Source of the DNA: Caballeronia insecticola | GTDB taxonomy: Bacteria; Pseudomonadota; Gammaproteobacteria; Burkholderiales; Burkholderiaceae | Assembly (NCBI RefSeq): GCF_000402035.1 | Contig: NC_021287.1 | Span: 1,922,001-1,986,000 of the forward strand | DNA: 64,000 nucleotides | Direction of reading: 5' to 3' | Shown here: positions 8,185-16,774 of the stretch, piece by piece | How positions within the stretch are numbered: the first letter of the stretch is position 1 | Layout of the letters: every line of letters starts with the position of its first letter | The notes under the pieces: generated by a model | The model's input: only the letters and a program-made list of their open reading frames with translations | The model's database searches: none | What the model was told of the DNA's origin: nothing | Program-made: the position numbers and the translations under genes

Positions 8185-8775
8185 TTAAAACCCACCGTGC
8201 CGCACCAGCCACGCTTCTTCGTCAGACGCCGTCTCGCGCCCGAGAATGCGATTGCGATGCGGAAAGCGCCCGAATCGCTCGATGACTTCCGCGTGCTCCA
8301 TCGCCGATTCGTAGAACGAAGTGATGCCCGTTTCGTCCCTGAGTCCGGCGAAAAGCCGCACGGACTCGCGCTGGCTCGGCATGGCTTCGTCGTGCTCGAA
8401 CGGCATATAGGCGAACGCGCGGTGATACGCGCTCGGCAGGCGCAGATCATCGCCGCGCTCGACCATCGAACGCGCGAGGGCCAGCGCGCGTGCGTCGCCC
8501 GCGAAAGCGCGCGGCGTATGCCGGAAGCAATTACGCGAAAACTGATCAAGCAGAACGATCAGCGCGAGCGTGCCGAGCGGCGTGCGCTCCCACTCCCGCA
8601 AGCCGCCCGCGTGCGCCGTGTCGAGCAACGAAGCGAAGCGTTCCGTCAGCAGCGAATCGAAGGCGCGCTTTTTCCTCCACCAGAGCTTGCGCTCCGTCCC
8701 GAACTCGGGCGACCCCGGCGCGCCGAACCAGAGATCGAGGATCTCGTGCGCGCGCGGGTCGATATCGGCGGACAC
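8185..8775 (-). CDS. DUF924 family protein
   Basis: 196 residues of a helical, TPR-like DUF924 protein: DLWFG near the N-terminus, WWRKKRAFDSLL, LLDQFSRNCFRHTPRAF (near 75-91), and the LPSAYHRAFAYMPFEHDE block. Cellular role is unknown. The GTG at 8775 is preferred: it lies 2 bp after the alaX stop and gives the family N-terminus (SADIDPRAHEILDLWFG), while a longer frame runs only through the alaX coding region. Its 3' end was copied into the remnant at 6856-7017. Confidence 0.8.
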   Translation of the reverse strand: MSADIDPRAHEILDLWFGAPGSPEFGTERKLWWRKKRAFDSLLTERFASLLDTAHAGGLREWERTPLGTLALIVLLDQFSRNCFRHTPRAFAGDARALALARSMVERGDDLRLPSAYHRAFAYMPFEHDEAMPSQRESVRLFAGLRDETGITSFYESAMEHAEVIERFGRFPHRNRILGRETASDEEAWLVRHGGF

Positions 8776-8777
8776 GT

Positions 8778-9509
8778 TCAGGCCAGTTCGAGCACCAGCC
8801 GCCGCGTGCGCGCGCTCTTCTTTTCCAGCTTGGCGATACGCAGGCCGCCGATCTCGCCCGTGTTGCGCACATGCGTGCCGCCGCACGGCTGAAGGTCCAC
8901 ATCGTCGATGCGCAGCAGACGCACGCGGCCGAGACCCATCGGCGGCTTCACGCTCATCGTGCGCACGAGTTCGGGACGCGCGCTCATTTCGTCATCGGTG
9001 ATCCATTCGGTGCTCACCGCATGCGCGCCGCCGACCAGCTCGCTCAGCCTCGCTTCCACCCGCTCGCGCTCGATCGGCTCGACCGTCGCGAGATCGAGCC
9101 GCGCATACTCGCTCGTGATGCTGCAGCCATCCACCGGATACGGCAGCACCGCGCAGATCAGATGGCTCGCCGTGTGCAGCCGCATGTGCCGGTAACGTCG
9201 CTCCCAGTCGATCTCCGCGCGCACTTTCGCGCCGATCGCGAGCTTCGCCAGCGCCGCTTCTTGACCGGGCGCGGGAACGTGCACGGCGTCGTCGGGCGTG
9301 GCGCCTTCGAATTTCGCCTTGCGCGTGTCGGCAATCGCGATGACCGTGCCATCCGCGAGCGCGAGCGTGCCGGCATCGCCCGCCTGACCGCCGCCCAGCG
9401 GATAAAAAACGGTCTGATCGAGGTGAATGCCTTGCTCGTCGATGGCGGTGACGCTCGCCTCGCAGTGCGTCAGATAGGCGTCTTCGCGAAAGAGTGCGCG
9501 TGTGCTCAT
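8778..9509 (-). CDS. Alanyl-tRNA editing protein (AlaX type)
   Basis: 243 residues. A free-standing homologue of the AlaRS editing domain: N-terminal small domain with FYPLGGGQAGD (near 36-46), then the zinc site made by HTASH (near 104-108) and CGGTH (near 205-209). It hydrolyses Ser (or Gly) mischarged on tRNA-Ala in trans. Length fits the medium AlaX class, without the long C-terminal extension. The ATG at 9509 starts STRALFREDAYL; longer upstream frames show no similarity. alaS itself is also in this window (56780-59404), far away. Confidence 0.88.
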   Translation of the reverse strand: MSTRALFREDAYLTHCEASVTAIDEQGIHLDQTVFYPLGGGQAGDAGTLALADGTVIAIADTRKAKFEGATPDDAVHVPAPGQEAALAKLAIGAKVRAEIDWERRYRHMRLHTASHLICAVLPYPVDGCSITSEYARLDLATVEPIERERVEARLSELVGGAHAVSTEWITDDEMSARPELVRTMSVKPPMGLGRVRLLRIDDVDLQPCGGTHVRNTGEIGGLRIAKLEKKSARTRRLVLELA

Positions 9510-9634
9510 GATTCGTACGTCCTGGTGGATGCGGGGAACGGGCGCTTCGTGGTGCTTGCCAGTCATTGGCGCGCCTTCGAACGAACATGATGCAGCACAC
9601 CCGCCCCTCTCGAACCGATACAAAACCCAGCGAT

Positions 9635-10057
9635 TCAACCGGGACGGTTGCGCATCCAGTCGGCGGTATCGAAAAAGGACGTGAGCAGGCGTTCGCGCAG
9701 CGCGTCGTCGACGCCGATGTCCTCCATCGCCCAGGCCATGCAGCGCAGCCACTGGTCGCGCTCGGCCGATGCGATCGCGAACGGCAGATGCCGCGCCCGC
9801 AAACGCGGATGCCCGAAGCGGCTGATGTAATGATCCGGGCCGCCCATCCAGCCGCACAGAAACCAGAACGTCTTGTTGCGGGAATTGTCGAGCGTCGGCG
9901 GATGCAGCGCGCGGATGCCCGCGAATTCGGGCTCGAGATCCATCAGGTCGTAGAAACGATCGACGAGCGCGCGCACGCGCTCCTCGCCGCCGATCAGCTC
10001 GAAGGCGCTCGGCTGCTGGACTTCATTGTCGGGGGATGGGGAATTGACTTCGCTCAT
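9635..10057 (-). CDS. Group II truncated haemoglobin
   Basis: 140 residues with the TrHbII signature: FELIGGEERVRALVDRFYDLM, RALHPPTLDNSRNKTFWFL, GGPDHYISRFGHPRLRARHLPF with the proximal His in the GHPRLR/RH region, and the group-II Trp in QWLRCM. It is a cytoplasmic haem protein; relatives bind O2 or NO and help with NO/ROS detoxification. Start at the ATG at 10057, 20 bp after the stop of the FtsX-like permease, so probably co-transcribed with it. Confidence 0.92.
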   Translation of the reverse strand: MSEVNSPSPDNEVQQPSAFELIGGEERVRALVDRFYDLMDLEPEFAGIRALHPPTLDNSRNKTFWFLCGWMGGPDHYISRFGHPRLRARHLPFAIASAERDQWLRCMAWAMEDIGVDDALRERLLTSFFDTADWMRNRPG

Positions 10058-10077
10058 GACTTGAAAGCAACGAAAAG

Positions 10078-12681
10078 CTACGCATCGCGCAGGGACTGCA
10101 ATGCCGGGCGCGCCAGCACGCGTCGCAAGCTGAGCCAGCCGCTCAAGCCCGCGCACACGATGCCCGCGACGACGCCCGCCGGCACGAGCCACGGATTGAA
10201 ATCGATATGAAACTCGAACACGCGCGCGGCCAGCACATAGCCGATGCCCTGCGCGCCCAGCGCCGCCATCAGGCCGGACAGCGCGCCCACGGCGACGAAC
10301 TCCGCCACCTGCACCGAGCGCACCTGCCTGTGCGACGCGCCCAGCGCGCGCAGCAGCGCCGACTCGCGCACGCGTTCGTCGCGCGTGCCGGCAAGCGCCG
10401 CATACAGCACGAGCACGCCCGCCGCGAGCGTGAAAAGGAACAGGAACTGCACCGCGCCGATCACCTGCGCGAGCGTGCGATGAATCTGCGCGAGAATCGG
10501 CGCGACATCGATGGCCGTCACGTTCGGATAGCGCGCCACCAGCCCGTCGATCATGCGTTGCCCGCTCTCGGGCAGATGAAAGCTCGTGATGAAAGTGGCC
10601 GGCAGATCGGCGAGCGCCTCGGGCGGCATCAGCACGAAAAAGTTGACCTTGAACGAATTCCAGTCGACCTTGCGCACGCTCGTCACGGGCGCCTCGACCG
10701 GCATCCCGGCGATGTCGAAACGCAGCGTGTCGCCCAGCTTCACGCGGATCGTCTTCGCGATGCCCTCTTCGATCGACACCTGCGGCTTCGCATCCGTGCC
10801 GAACCATGTGCCTTGCGTCACGCGGTTGTCGCCCGGCAGCGCGGTCGTGTACGACAGGTTGAATTCGCGGTCGACGAGGCGCTTCGCGTCGGCGCGGTCG
10901 TAGTCGTCCGGATTCACCGCGTGGCCGTTGATCGCGACGAGGCGCGCGCGCACCATCGGCGAGAGCGCGGCGTCGGGCTGGCCGTTCGCGTGCAGATAAT
11001 CGAGCACGCCCGCGCGCTGGTCCGGCTGGATGTCGATCAGGAACTGGTTCGGCGCGTCGGGCGGCGTGGCGTCGCGCCAGCCCTTGATGAGATCGTTGCG
11101 CGTCATGCCGATCAGCAACAGGCACATGAGCCCGATGCCGAGCGCCGTGATCTGCAACGCGCTCGACCCGCTGCGCCGCTCCAGCGACGCAAGCGCGTAG
11201 CGCCAGCCGACGCCCGCCGCGCTGCGCTCGCGCCGCACGAAGCGCGCCGCCGCCCAGAGCGCGGCCCGCGCGATCACGCCGAACACGAGCAAGCCCGCCG
11301 CGAACCCGCCCGCGACGATGCCGCCCAGCTTCAACTCCCCCGCCGCGACGATCAGCAGCGCCGCGAACAGCAGCACGCCGACGCCGTAAGCCGCATACGC
11401 GACGCGCTGCGCATCGCCGAGTTCGCGGCGTATCACGTGAACCGGCGGCACGCGCGTGATCGGCAAGAGCGGCGGCAGCGCGAAGCCGAGCAGCAGCACG
11501 AGACCCATCGCGATACCTTGCAGCGCCGGCCAGACGCTCGGCTGCGGCAATTCGACATCGACGAGCGAGCCGAGCCAGCTCAGCAGCACCAGATGACCGC
11601 CGAAGCCGAGCGCGACGCCCGCCACACTGCCGATCAGGCCGATCGCGACGAATTCGTTCAGGAACAGCGCGCGCAGCGTGCGCTGACTGACGCCGAGGCA
11701 GCGCATCGCCGCGCAGCCGTCCAGATGCCGTCGCGCGAAACGATGCGCGGCCATCGCGATGGCGACCGCGGCAAGCAGCGCCGTCAGCAGCGACACGAGC
11801 GTGAGGAAATGGCTCGCGCGATCGATCGTCTGGCGCACTTGCGGCTGGCCGTCCGAGAGCGATTCCAGCCCGACGCCGCGCAGCTTGCCGCCGTCGGTCT
11901 TTGCGCGCGCGAACTGCGCGAATTGCTCGACCTGCGCATCGCCGCCCGCGACCAGCAGCCGGTAGGTCACGCGGCTGCCGTAGCCGAGCAAACCCGTCCC
12001 CGCGATTTCGTCGGCGCGCATCATGAGGCGCGGCGAGAAGTTGACGAACGAAAAGCCGCGATCCAGCTCGCGCGTGATGACGCCTGCGACCGTGAACGCG
12101 CGCGTGCCGACCTTGAGCGTGCCGCCGACTTGGGTTTTGAGCGCGTCGAGCAAGGCGGCATCGACCCAGACGGTGCCGGGCGCGGGGATGCCGTGCGCGG
12201 GGGCGTCGGCGGCGTCAATGCCGGGCGCGATACGCAACGCGCCGCGCAACGGATAGCCGGGCGTCACGCCCTTGATCGCCGCGAGTCGCGCAAGCGGCTG
12301 CGCGGACGTCGAGCTGATCATGCTGGGGAAAATCGTGGTGCCCGCCGTCTGCAGGCCGAGCGATTTGGCCTCGCTCGCGAACATCGGATCGACGGGATGG
12401 TCCGCGCGCACGACGAAATCGGCGGCGATCATCTGGCGCCCGTCGCGCGCGAGGCCCTGGCGCATGCGATCGGCAAGAAAGCCGACGCTCGACAGCGCCG
12501 CGACCGCCAGCACGAGCGCGAGCAGAAGCATCGTGAGTTCGCCCGCACGCCAGTCGCGCGCGGTCATGCGCCAGGCCTGGCGCGCCGTCTGCAGGAAATC
12601 GAGCCGGACCGTCCGGTGAGTCTGGCCGGCTTTGTGCGTCGCGTTACGCGGAGAGGGATCGTCCTTGGCTGCCGTGCTCAA
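10078..12681 (-). CDS. FtsX-like ABC transporter permease (YbbP-like)
   Basis: 867 residues with two MacB/FtsX permease units: an N-terminal membrane segment near 48-72, a large periplasmic region, a four-helix core in the middle, and a second set of helices near the C-terminus (about 730-850). YbbP-type permeases normally pair with a YbbA ATPase and are implicated in export or lipoprotein-type transport. No ATPase gene lies next to it: a DUF4126 gene is upstream (4-bp overlap) and a truncated haemoglobin downstream. The very long open frame on the opposite strand is a GC-codon shadow. Confidence 0.85.
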   Translation of the reverse strand: MSTAAKDDPSPRNATHKAGQTHRTVRLDFLQTARQAWRMTARDWRAGELTMLLLALVLAVAALSSVGFLADRMRQGLARDGRQMIAADFVVRADHPVDPMFASEAKSLGLQTAGTTIFPSMISSTSAQPLARLAAIKGVTPGYPLRGALRIAPGIDAADAPAHGIPAPGTVWVDAALLDALKTQVGGTLKVGTRAFTVAGVITRELDRGFSFVNFSPRLMMRADEIAGTGLLGYGSRVTYRLLVAGGDAQVEQFAQFARAKTDGGKLRGVGLESLSDGQPQVRQTIDRASHFLTLVSLLTALLAAVAIAMAAHRFARRHLDGCAAMRCLGVSQRTLRALFLNEFVAIGLIGSVAGVALGFGGHLVLLSWLGSLVDVELPQPSVWPALQGIAMGLVLLLGFALPPLLPITRVPPVHVIRRELGDAQRVAYAAYGVGVLLFAALLIVAAGELKLGGIVAGGFAAGLLVFGVIARAALWAAARFVRRERSAAGVGWRYALASLERRSGSSALQITALGIGLMCLLLIGMTRNDLIKGWRDATPPDAPNQFLIDIQPDQRAGVLDYLHANGQPDAALSPMVRARLVAINGHAVNPDDYDRADAKRLVDREFNLSYTTALPGDNRVTQGTWFGTDAKPQVSIEEGIAKTIRVKLGDTLRFDIAGMPVEAPVTSVRKVDWNSFKVNFFVLMPPEALADLPATFITSFHLPESGQRMIDGLVARYPNVTAIDVAPILAQIHRTLAQVIGAVQFLFLFTLAAGVLVLYAALAGTRDERVRESALLRALGASHRQVRSVQVAEFVAVGALSGLMAALGAQGIGYVLAARVFEFHIDFNPWLVPAGVVAGIVCAGLSGWLSLRRVLARPALQSLRDA

Positions 12682-13307
12682 TCGTGCTTGCTCCGCAGCC
12701 GGTTCATGCGCGTATAGGTGCCGGGCAGCATGTGTTTAGCCATACGCGACACGCCGCCGTGCACGCCGCGCGCAAGCCGCGGCAACGCCCAGCCTGCGAG
12801 CACGAGAAACACCAGCACGAGCACGAGGAACAGCAACGGCACGAACAGCGCAAGCGTGATACCGGCGAGCGCGCCGACATCTTCGGTCGCCGATGCGGCC
12901 CAGTTCGACACCGGCTCCGGCGACAGATTGATGAGCGCGCGCGTACCCGCCTTCGCGAAATGCGATGCGCCTGCGAGCGTGCCGCCCGCGAGCGCCGCGA
13001 TGGTCAGCATGGCGGGATCGGCGTGACCGAGCGAGCCGGCCGCGAGCACCGCGCCCGCCGGAATGCGGATGAACGTGTGGACCGCGTCCCACAGGGAATC
13101 GACGGCGGGAATTTTGTCGGCGAGAAATTCGACGATCGCGAGCACCGCCGCGACGCCGATCACCCACGGCGAGCCGAGCACCGCGAGGGCATCCGGCAAG
13201 TGAACGAGCCCCATGCGCTGAAACATGCCGGCGATAAAGACGGTGAGGTACAGGCGCAGCCCGCTCGCCCATGAAAGGCCCGCTGCGAGCGAAAGTGACT
13301 CAAGCAT
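12678..13307 (-). CDS. DUF4126 family membrane protein
   Basis: 209 residues. Gly/Ala-rich hydrophobic helices throughout, with the DUF4126 pattern: SGLRLYLTVFIAG at the N-terminus, FLADKIPAVDSLWDAVHTFIRIPAGAVLAAG (61-91), and the SNWAASATEDVGAL segment. Integral inner-membrane protein of unknown function. It overlaps the FtsX-like gene by 4 bp, so the two are likely translated together and might cooperate. Confidence 0.85.
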   Translation of the reverse strand: MLESLSLAAGLSWASGLRLYLTVFIAGMFQRMGLVHLPDALAVLGSPWVIGVAAVLAIVEFLADKIPAVDSLWDAVHTFIRIPAGAVLAAGSLGHADPAMLTIAALAGGTLAGASHFAKAGTRALINLSPEPVSNWAASATEDVGALAGITLALFVPLLFLVLVLVFLVLAGWALPRLARGVHGGVSRMAKHMLPGTYTRMNRLRSKHD

Positions 13308-13630
13308 TGCCGCCTCCTTTTTGCTGCCCAGTGCTGCCTGCCGCCGGCGTGCCCCGCTTTGTCGGGCGTGCTTGTCGGAAGATTTTGCCAGCTTGAAAAA
13401 ACGGTCTTTCCGGCAGATATCGAAAGAGGCCGCCTACATCCATGACGATACAGCGAAAATTTATGCGGCGTGGCGCTCGACCTGAACGCTGCCGCAAACC
13501 GGATGACCTCAGACCATTATATCCACGCAAAACCACGCGGTGCAGCAACGCTCCGGGCGATTGCCGCTCCCGGTGCGCCAACGCACGGCGGGGTGGCGCG
13601 GGCGCAACGGATGGGCGAACGGGTGCGCTG
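13308..13630. other. Intergenic stretch without a supported gene
   Basis: 323 bp between the DUF4126 start and the gdx stop, both on the minus strand. It must carry the promoter for the DUF4126-FtsX-haemoglobin operon. Short open frames exist but have no recognisable features or ribosome sites. I see no clear terminator for gdx. Confidence 0.5.
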
Positions 13631-13951
13631 TCAGTGCCCCGATGAAAGCTTCAGCCCGACCAGCCCCGCCACGATCAGCACCGCGCTGAACACGCGCGCC
13701 GCCGACAGCGCCTCGCCCATGAACACGATGCCGAAGATGAACGCGCCGACCGCGCCGATGCCCGTCCAGACGGCATAGGCCGTACCGAGCGGCAACTGGC
13801 GCATGGCCATGGCGAGGAGAACGAAGCTGCCGATTGCCGTGACGAGCGTGAAGATCGACGGCCCCACGCGCGTAAAGCCCTCGGACGATTTGAGACCGGC
13901 GGCCCATGCCACTTCGAGCAGACCGGCAATGAACAGAAGAATCCAGGACAT
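13631..13951 (-). CDS. gdx: SMR family guanidinium exporter Gdx (SugE)
   Basis: 106 residues, four transmembrane helices. The N-terminus [21 protein letters not shown] carries the essential Glu13 of small multidrug resistance proteins, and [20 protein letters not shown] is the Gdx/SugE-type block rather than EmrE-type. Gdx proteins export guanidinium ion in exchange for protons as dual-topology dimers. The guanidine-II riboswitch in its leader independently supports guanidinium as the physiological substrate. Confidence 0.93.
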   Translation of the reverse strand: MSWILLFIAGLLEVAWAAGLKSSEGFTRVGPSIFTLVTAIGSFVLLAMAMRQLPLGTAYAVWTGIGAVGAFIFGIVFMGEALSAARVFSAVLIVAGLVGLKLSSGH

Positions 13952-13971
13952 CGGGCGACTCCCTTGAAAAG

Positions 13972-14016
13972 CGGGGCCGTCCCCGATGAAGCGATGCGCA
14001 TGCGGTCGTCCGCATG
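13972..14016 (-). promoter_or_regulatory. Guanidine-II (mini-ykkC) riboswitch
   Basis: On the minus strand there are two hairpins with ACGR tetraloops, the defining feature of mini-ykkC. P1 is CATGCGG-ACGA-CCGCATG (14016-13999) and P2 is CGGGG-ACGG-CCCCG (13985-13972), separated by 13 nt. About 8-10 nt after P2 comes an AAGGGAG ribosome site and then the gdx ATG at 13951. Guanidinium binding stabilises both loops and, in this class, exposes the ribosome site, so translation control is expected. Confidence 0.92.
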
Positions 14017-14141
14017 GCCATGATTCGAAAGGGAAATTGTATCAAACTGGTGCATTCCTGGCACGCACGGCTTCCCGCCTGCGACGCGACGCCGCGCGGT
14101 GCGTGGCCGCTGTCGTCAAAAACGTGTATTAATAGGGCGTA

Positions 14142-14167
14142 TTAATGCAGAAAGTTAATGCAGAAAG
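14142..14167. repeat. Perfect 13-bp tandem duplication in the cydA leader
   Basis: TTAATGCAGAAAG is repeated twice head to tail (14142-14154 and 14155-14167), 75 bp before the cydA start. A related GTATTAAT occurs a few bases upstream. It lies where promoter elements or regulator sites would be expected. Confidence 0.8.
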
Positions 14168-14209
14168 CGCCCGCGCGAGGCGCGCCCCTTCGACTGTCCG
14201 TTCATCGAT

Positions 14210-14237
14210 CTGAACCAAGAGACCTGAACCAAGGAGC
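14210..14237. repeat. 14-bp tandem duplication spanning the cydA ribosome site
   Basis: CTGAACCAAG occurs at 14210-14219 and again at 14224-14233. The second copy runs into the AAGGAG ribosome site of cydA, while the first copy reads AAGAGAC at the same place. Confidence 0.7.
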
Positions 14238-14241
14238 GTTC

Positions 14242-15699
14242 ATGGATGTCGATTCGGTCCTGCTCTCCCGCTTCCAGTTCGCCTGGGTCGTCGCGTTCCA
14301 TATCCTGCTTCCGGCTTTCACGGTCGGCCTGTCCTGCTTCATCGCCACGCTCGAATTCAACTGGTGGATCACCAAACGCGACGTCTACCGGCGTCTGTCC
14401 GCGTTCTGGCTGAAGATTTTCGCGGTGTCGTTCGGCATGGGCGTGGTGTCGGGCATCGTGATGCCGTTCCAGTTCGGCACCAACTGGAGCCGCTTCTCGG
14501 ACGCCACCGCCAATGTTGTCGGCCCGTTGATGGGCTACGAAGTGCTGACGGCGTTCTTCCTCGAATCGGCCTTTCTCGGCGTGCTGCTGTTCGGGCGCAA
14601 GCTCGTGCCGCAATGGGCGCACGTGATGTCGGCGATTTTCGTCGCGGCGGGCACCGTGATCTCGTCGTTCTGGATTCTCGCGGTCAATAGCTGGATGCAG
14701 ACGCCGCAGGGCCATCGCATGCTGCCCGACGGCCGCTTCGAAGTGGTGAGTTTCTTCGACGTGATCTTCACGCCGTCGTTTCCGTACCGGCTCAGCCACA
14801 CCGTCAGCGCGTTTCTCGTGACGACGGGCTTCGTGATTCTCGGCATCGGCGCCATGTATCTGCGCGAGCGGCGCGCGCTCGAAGAAAGCCGCGTGATGGT
14901 GAAGATGTCGCTGATCTTCCTGATCATCATGGTGCCGATCCAGATGGTGCTCGGCGATGCGCACGGTCTCAACACGCTGAAGCATCAGCCCGCCAAGCTC
15001 GCCGCGATGGAAGGCCTGTGGGAATCCGGCACGCGCGTGCCCGCCAATCTCTTCTCGATTCCCGATCAGGAAGCGGAACGCAATCGCTTCGAAATCTCGA
15101 TTCCGGTACTCGGCAGCCTCTATCTGACCCACGATCCGAACGGCTACGTGCGCGGACTGAAGGACTTTCCGCGCGAGGACCGGCCGAACGTGGCGGTCGT
15201 GTTCTTCGCGTTTCACATCATGGTCGGCATCGCGCTGCTGATGCTCGCGCTCGTGTTGTGGGGCATCGTGCTGTTCGCGCGCGGGCGCGTCGAGACGAGC
15301 ACGCTGTGGCTACGCTTCGCGACCTGGGCGATGCCGCTCGGCTTCATCGCCGTAATCGCCGGCTGGACGACCACCGAAGCGGGCCGCCAGCCGTGGACCG
15401 TGTACGGCATTCTGCGCACGAAAGATTCGGTGACGCCCTCGCTCACCGCCGCCGATGTCGGCCTCTCGTGGCTGCTGTATGTGCTCGCGTATCTCGTGAT
15501 CTTCGGCGCGGGATTTTTTCTGCTGCGGCGGCTGGTGCGGGTCGGGCCGGCGGAAGTGGCGCACGCGCACGAAAAAGATCAACTCGATGCGAAGACACGC
15601 GCCGCACGCCCGCTCTCGGCGGTATCGGCGGGCGCGGGCGGCGCATCGCAGACCGTGCGCGACGACAACATCGTGCCGCCCGGCCGCGGACGCACATAG
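14242..15699 (+). CDS. cydA: Cytochrome bd-type (cyanide-insensitive) quinol oxidase subunit I
   Basis: 485 residues. CydA/CioA family: nine or so membrane helices, His20 in FQFAWVVAFHILLPAF (high-spin haem ligand), GYEVLTAFFLESAFLGVLLFG with the conserved Glu pair, the periplasmic quinol-binding region, and GRQPWTVYGILRT near residue 395. The Q-loop is short, which places it with CioA-type cyanide-insensitive oxidases. It oxidises ubiquinol and reduces O2 to water without pumping protons. The ATG at 14242 follows an AAGGAGC ribosome site; an upstream in-frame ATG at 14158 falls in the repeat-bearing leader and lacks similarity. Confidence 0.95.
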   Translation: MDVDSVLLSRFQFAWVVAFHILLPAFTVGLSCFIATLEFNWWITKRDVYRRLSAFWLKIFAVSFGMGVVSGIVMPFQFGTNWSRFSDATANVVGPLMGYEVLTAFFLESAFLGVLLFGRKLVPQWAHVMSAIFVAAGTVISSFWILAVNSWMQTPQGHRMLPDGRFEVVSFFDVIFTPSFPYRLSHTVSAFLVTTGFVILGIGAMYLRERRALEESRVMVKMSLIFLIIMVPIQMVLGDAHGLNTLKHQPAKLAAMEGLWESGTRVPANLFSIPDQEAERNRFEISIPVLGSLYLTHDPNGYVRGLKDFPREDRPNVAVVFFAFHIMVGIALLMLALVLWGIVLFARGRVETSTLWLRFATWAMPLGFIAVIAGWTTTEAGRQPWTVYGILRTKDSVTPSLTAADVGLSWLLYVLAYLVIFGAGFFLLRRLVRVGPAEVAHAHEKDQLDAKTRAARPLSAVSAGAGGASQTVRDDNIVPPGRGRT

Positions 15700-15742
15700 C
15701 CGTACCGAAGCGCAACTGAGACGAACGAAACCGGAGAACGCA

Positions 15743-16750
15743 ATGCTCGATCTCGTGCCGTTGTGGGCGGCCATTCTCGCGCTGGCGGTGTTCATGTACG
15801 TGCTGCTCGACGGTTTCGATCTGGGCGTCGGGATGATGTTCCTGCTGCGCCGCGACGCCGAATCGCGCAATCTGATGATCAACTCCGTCGCGCCCGTCTG
15901 GGACTTCAACGAGACCTGGCTGATTCTCGGCGGCGGCGGGCTGTTCGCGGTGTTTCCGCTCGCGTTCGCGATCATCGTCCCGGCGGTCTACTTCCCGATT
16001 CTCTTCATGCTGCTCGGGCTGATCTTTCGCGGCGTCGCGTTCGAGTTCCGCGAAGTGATCGGCGCGCGCAAGTGGCTGTGGGACACCGCGTTCGGCTGCG
16101 GCTCGCTCGTCGCGACGTTCTCGCAGGGCATCGTGCTCGGCATGTTCATTCAGGGCTTTCCGATCCAGGGCCGCGTCTATGTCGGCACGAGCTGGAACTG
16201 GGTCGCGCCGTTTCCGCTGCTGGTCGGCGTGGGGCTGATCTTCGGCTACGCGCTGCAGGGCACGACCTGGCTCGTGCTCAAGACCGAGGGCGAATTGCAG
16301 GAATGGGGCCGCAAGATGGCGCGTTACGCGCTGATCGGCGTGATCGCGTTCATTCTGCTCATCAGTCTGTGGACGCCGCTCAAGGATGCGCGCATCGCGG
16401 CGCGCTGGTTCGGCTTCCCGGACAGTTTCGCGTTCGCGCCGGTGCCGGTGCTCACCGCGCTGCTCGCGTGGACGCTCTGGTCGAGTCTTGCCAAGCGCCG
16501 CGAAGTGGCGCCGTTTCTGTGCTCGATCGGGCTGTTCTTTCTCGCGTTCACCGGGCTCGTCATCAGCTTGTGGCCGTTTATCGCGCCGCCGTCGGTGACG
16601 CTGTGGGATGCGTCGGCGGCGCCGCTATCGCATCAGTTTCTGCTGATCGGCACGATGTTCCTGTTGCCCGTACTCGTCATCTACGTGATCTGGTCGTATT
16701 GGGTGTTTCGCGGCAAGGTGCGCGGCGACATGGGCTATCACGCGGAATAA
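15743..16750 (+). CDS. cydB: Cytochrome bd-type quinol oxidase subunit II
   Basis: 335 residues with eight or so transmembrane helices. CydB hallmarks: VLLDGFDLGVGMMFLL near 20-35, VWDFNETWLILGGGGLFAVFPLAF (near 52-75), and a C-terminal SHQFLLIGTMFLLPVLVIYVIWSYWVFRG-type helix. It forms the heterodimer with CydA. It starts 43 bp after cydA behind a CCGGAGAA ribosome site. I see no CydX-like small subunit in the 24 bp that follow before the convergent gene. Confidence 0.95.
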   Translation: MLDLVPLWAAILALAVFMYVLLDGFDLGVGMMFLLRRDAESRNLMINSVAPVWDFNETWLILGGGGLFAVFPLAFAIIVPAVYFPILFMLLGLIFRGVAFEFREVIGARKWLWDTAFGCGSLVATFSQGIVLGMFIQGFPIQGRVYVGTSWNWVAPFPLLVGVGLIFGYALQGTTWLVLKTEGELQEWGRKMARYALIGVIAFILLISLWTPLKDARIAARWFGFPDSFAFAPVPVLTALLAWTLWSSLAKRREVAPFLCSIGLFFLAFTGLVISLWPFIAPPSVTLWDASAAPLSHQFLLIGTMFLLPVLVIYVIWSYWVFRGKVRGDMGYHAE

Positions 16751-16774
16751 ATGTGGAATAAGCGGGGAGTCGCG

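Noticed and set aside
10207..12717. Open frame of 836 codons antisense to the FtsX-like permease
   Set aside because: It is Arg/His/Ala-rich with no domain, and lies exactly opposite a convincing membrane protein. High-GC coding DNA commonly opens the reverse frame.
13300..13581. 93-codon frame between DUF4126 and gdx
   Set aside because: No ribosome site, no recognisable segment, Arg/Gly-rich composition typical of non-coding GC-rich DNA.
13999..14016. Reading the ACGA hairpin as a simple terminator of an upstream gene
   Set aside because: No T-run; paired with a second ACGR hairpin and located right before the gdx ribosome site, so the riboswitch explanation is better.
16751..16774. Search for a CydX-type small subunit after cydB
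   Set aside because: Only 24 bp separate cydB from the convergent gene, too short for one.
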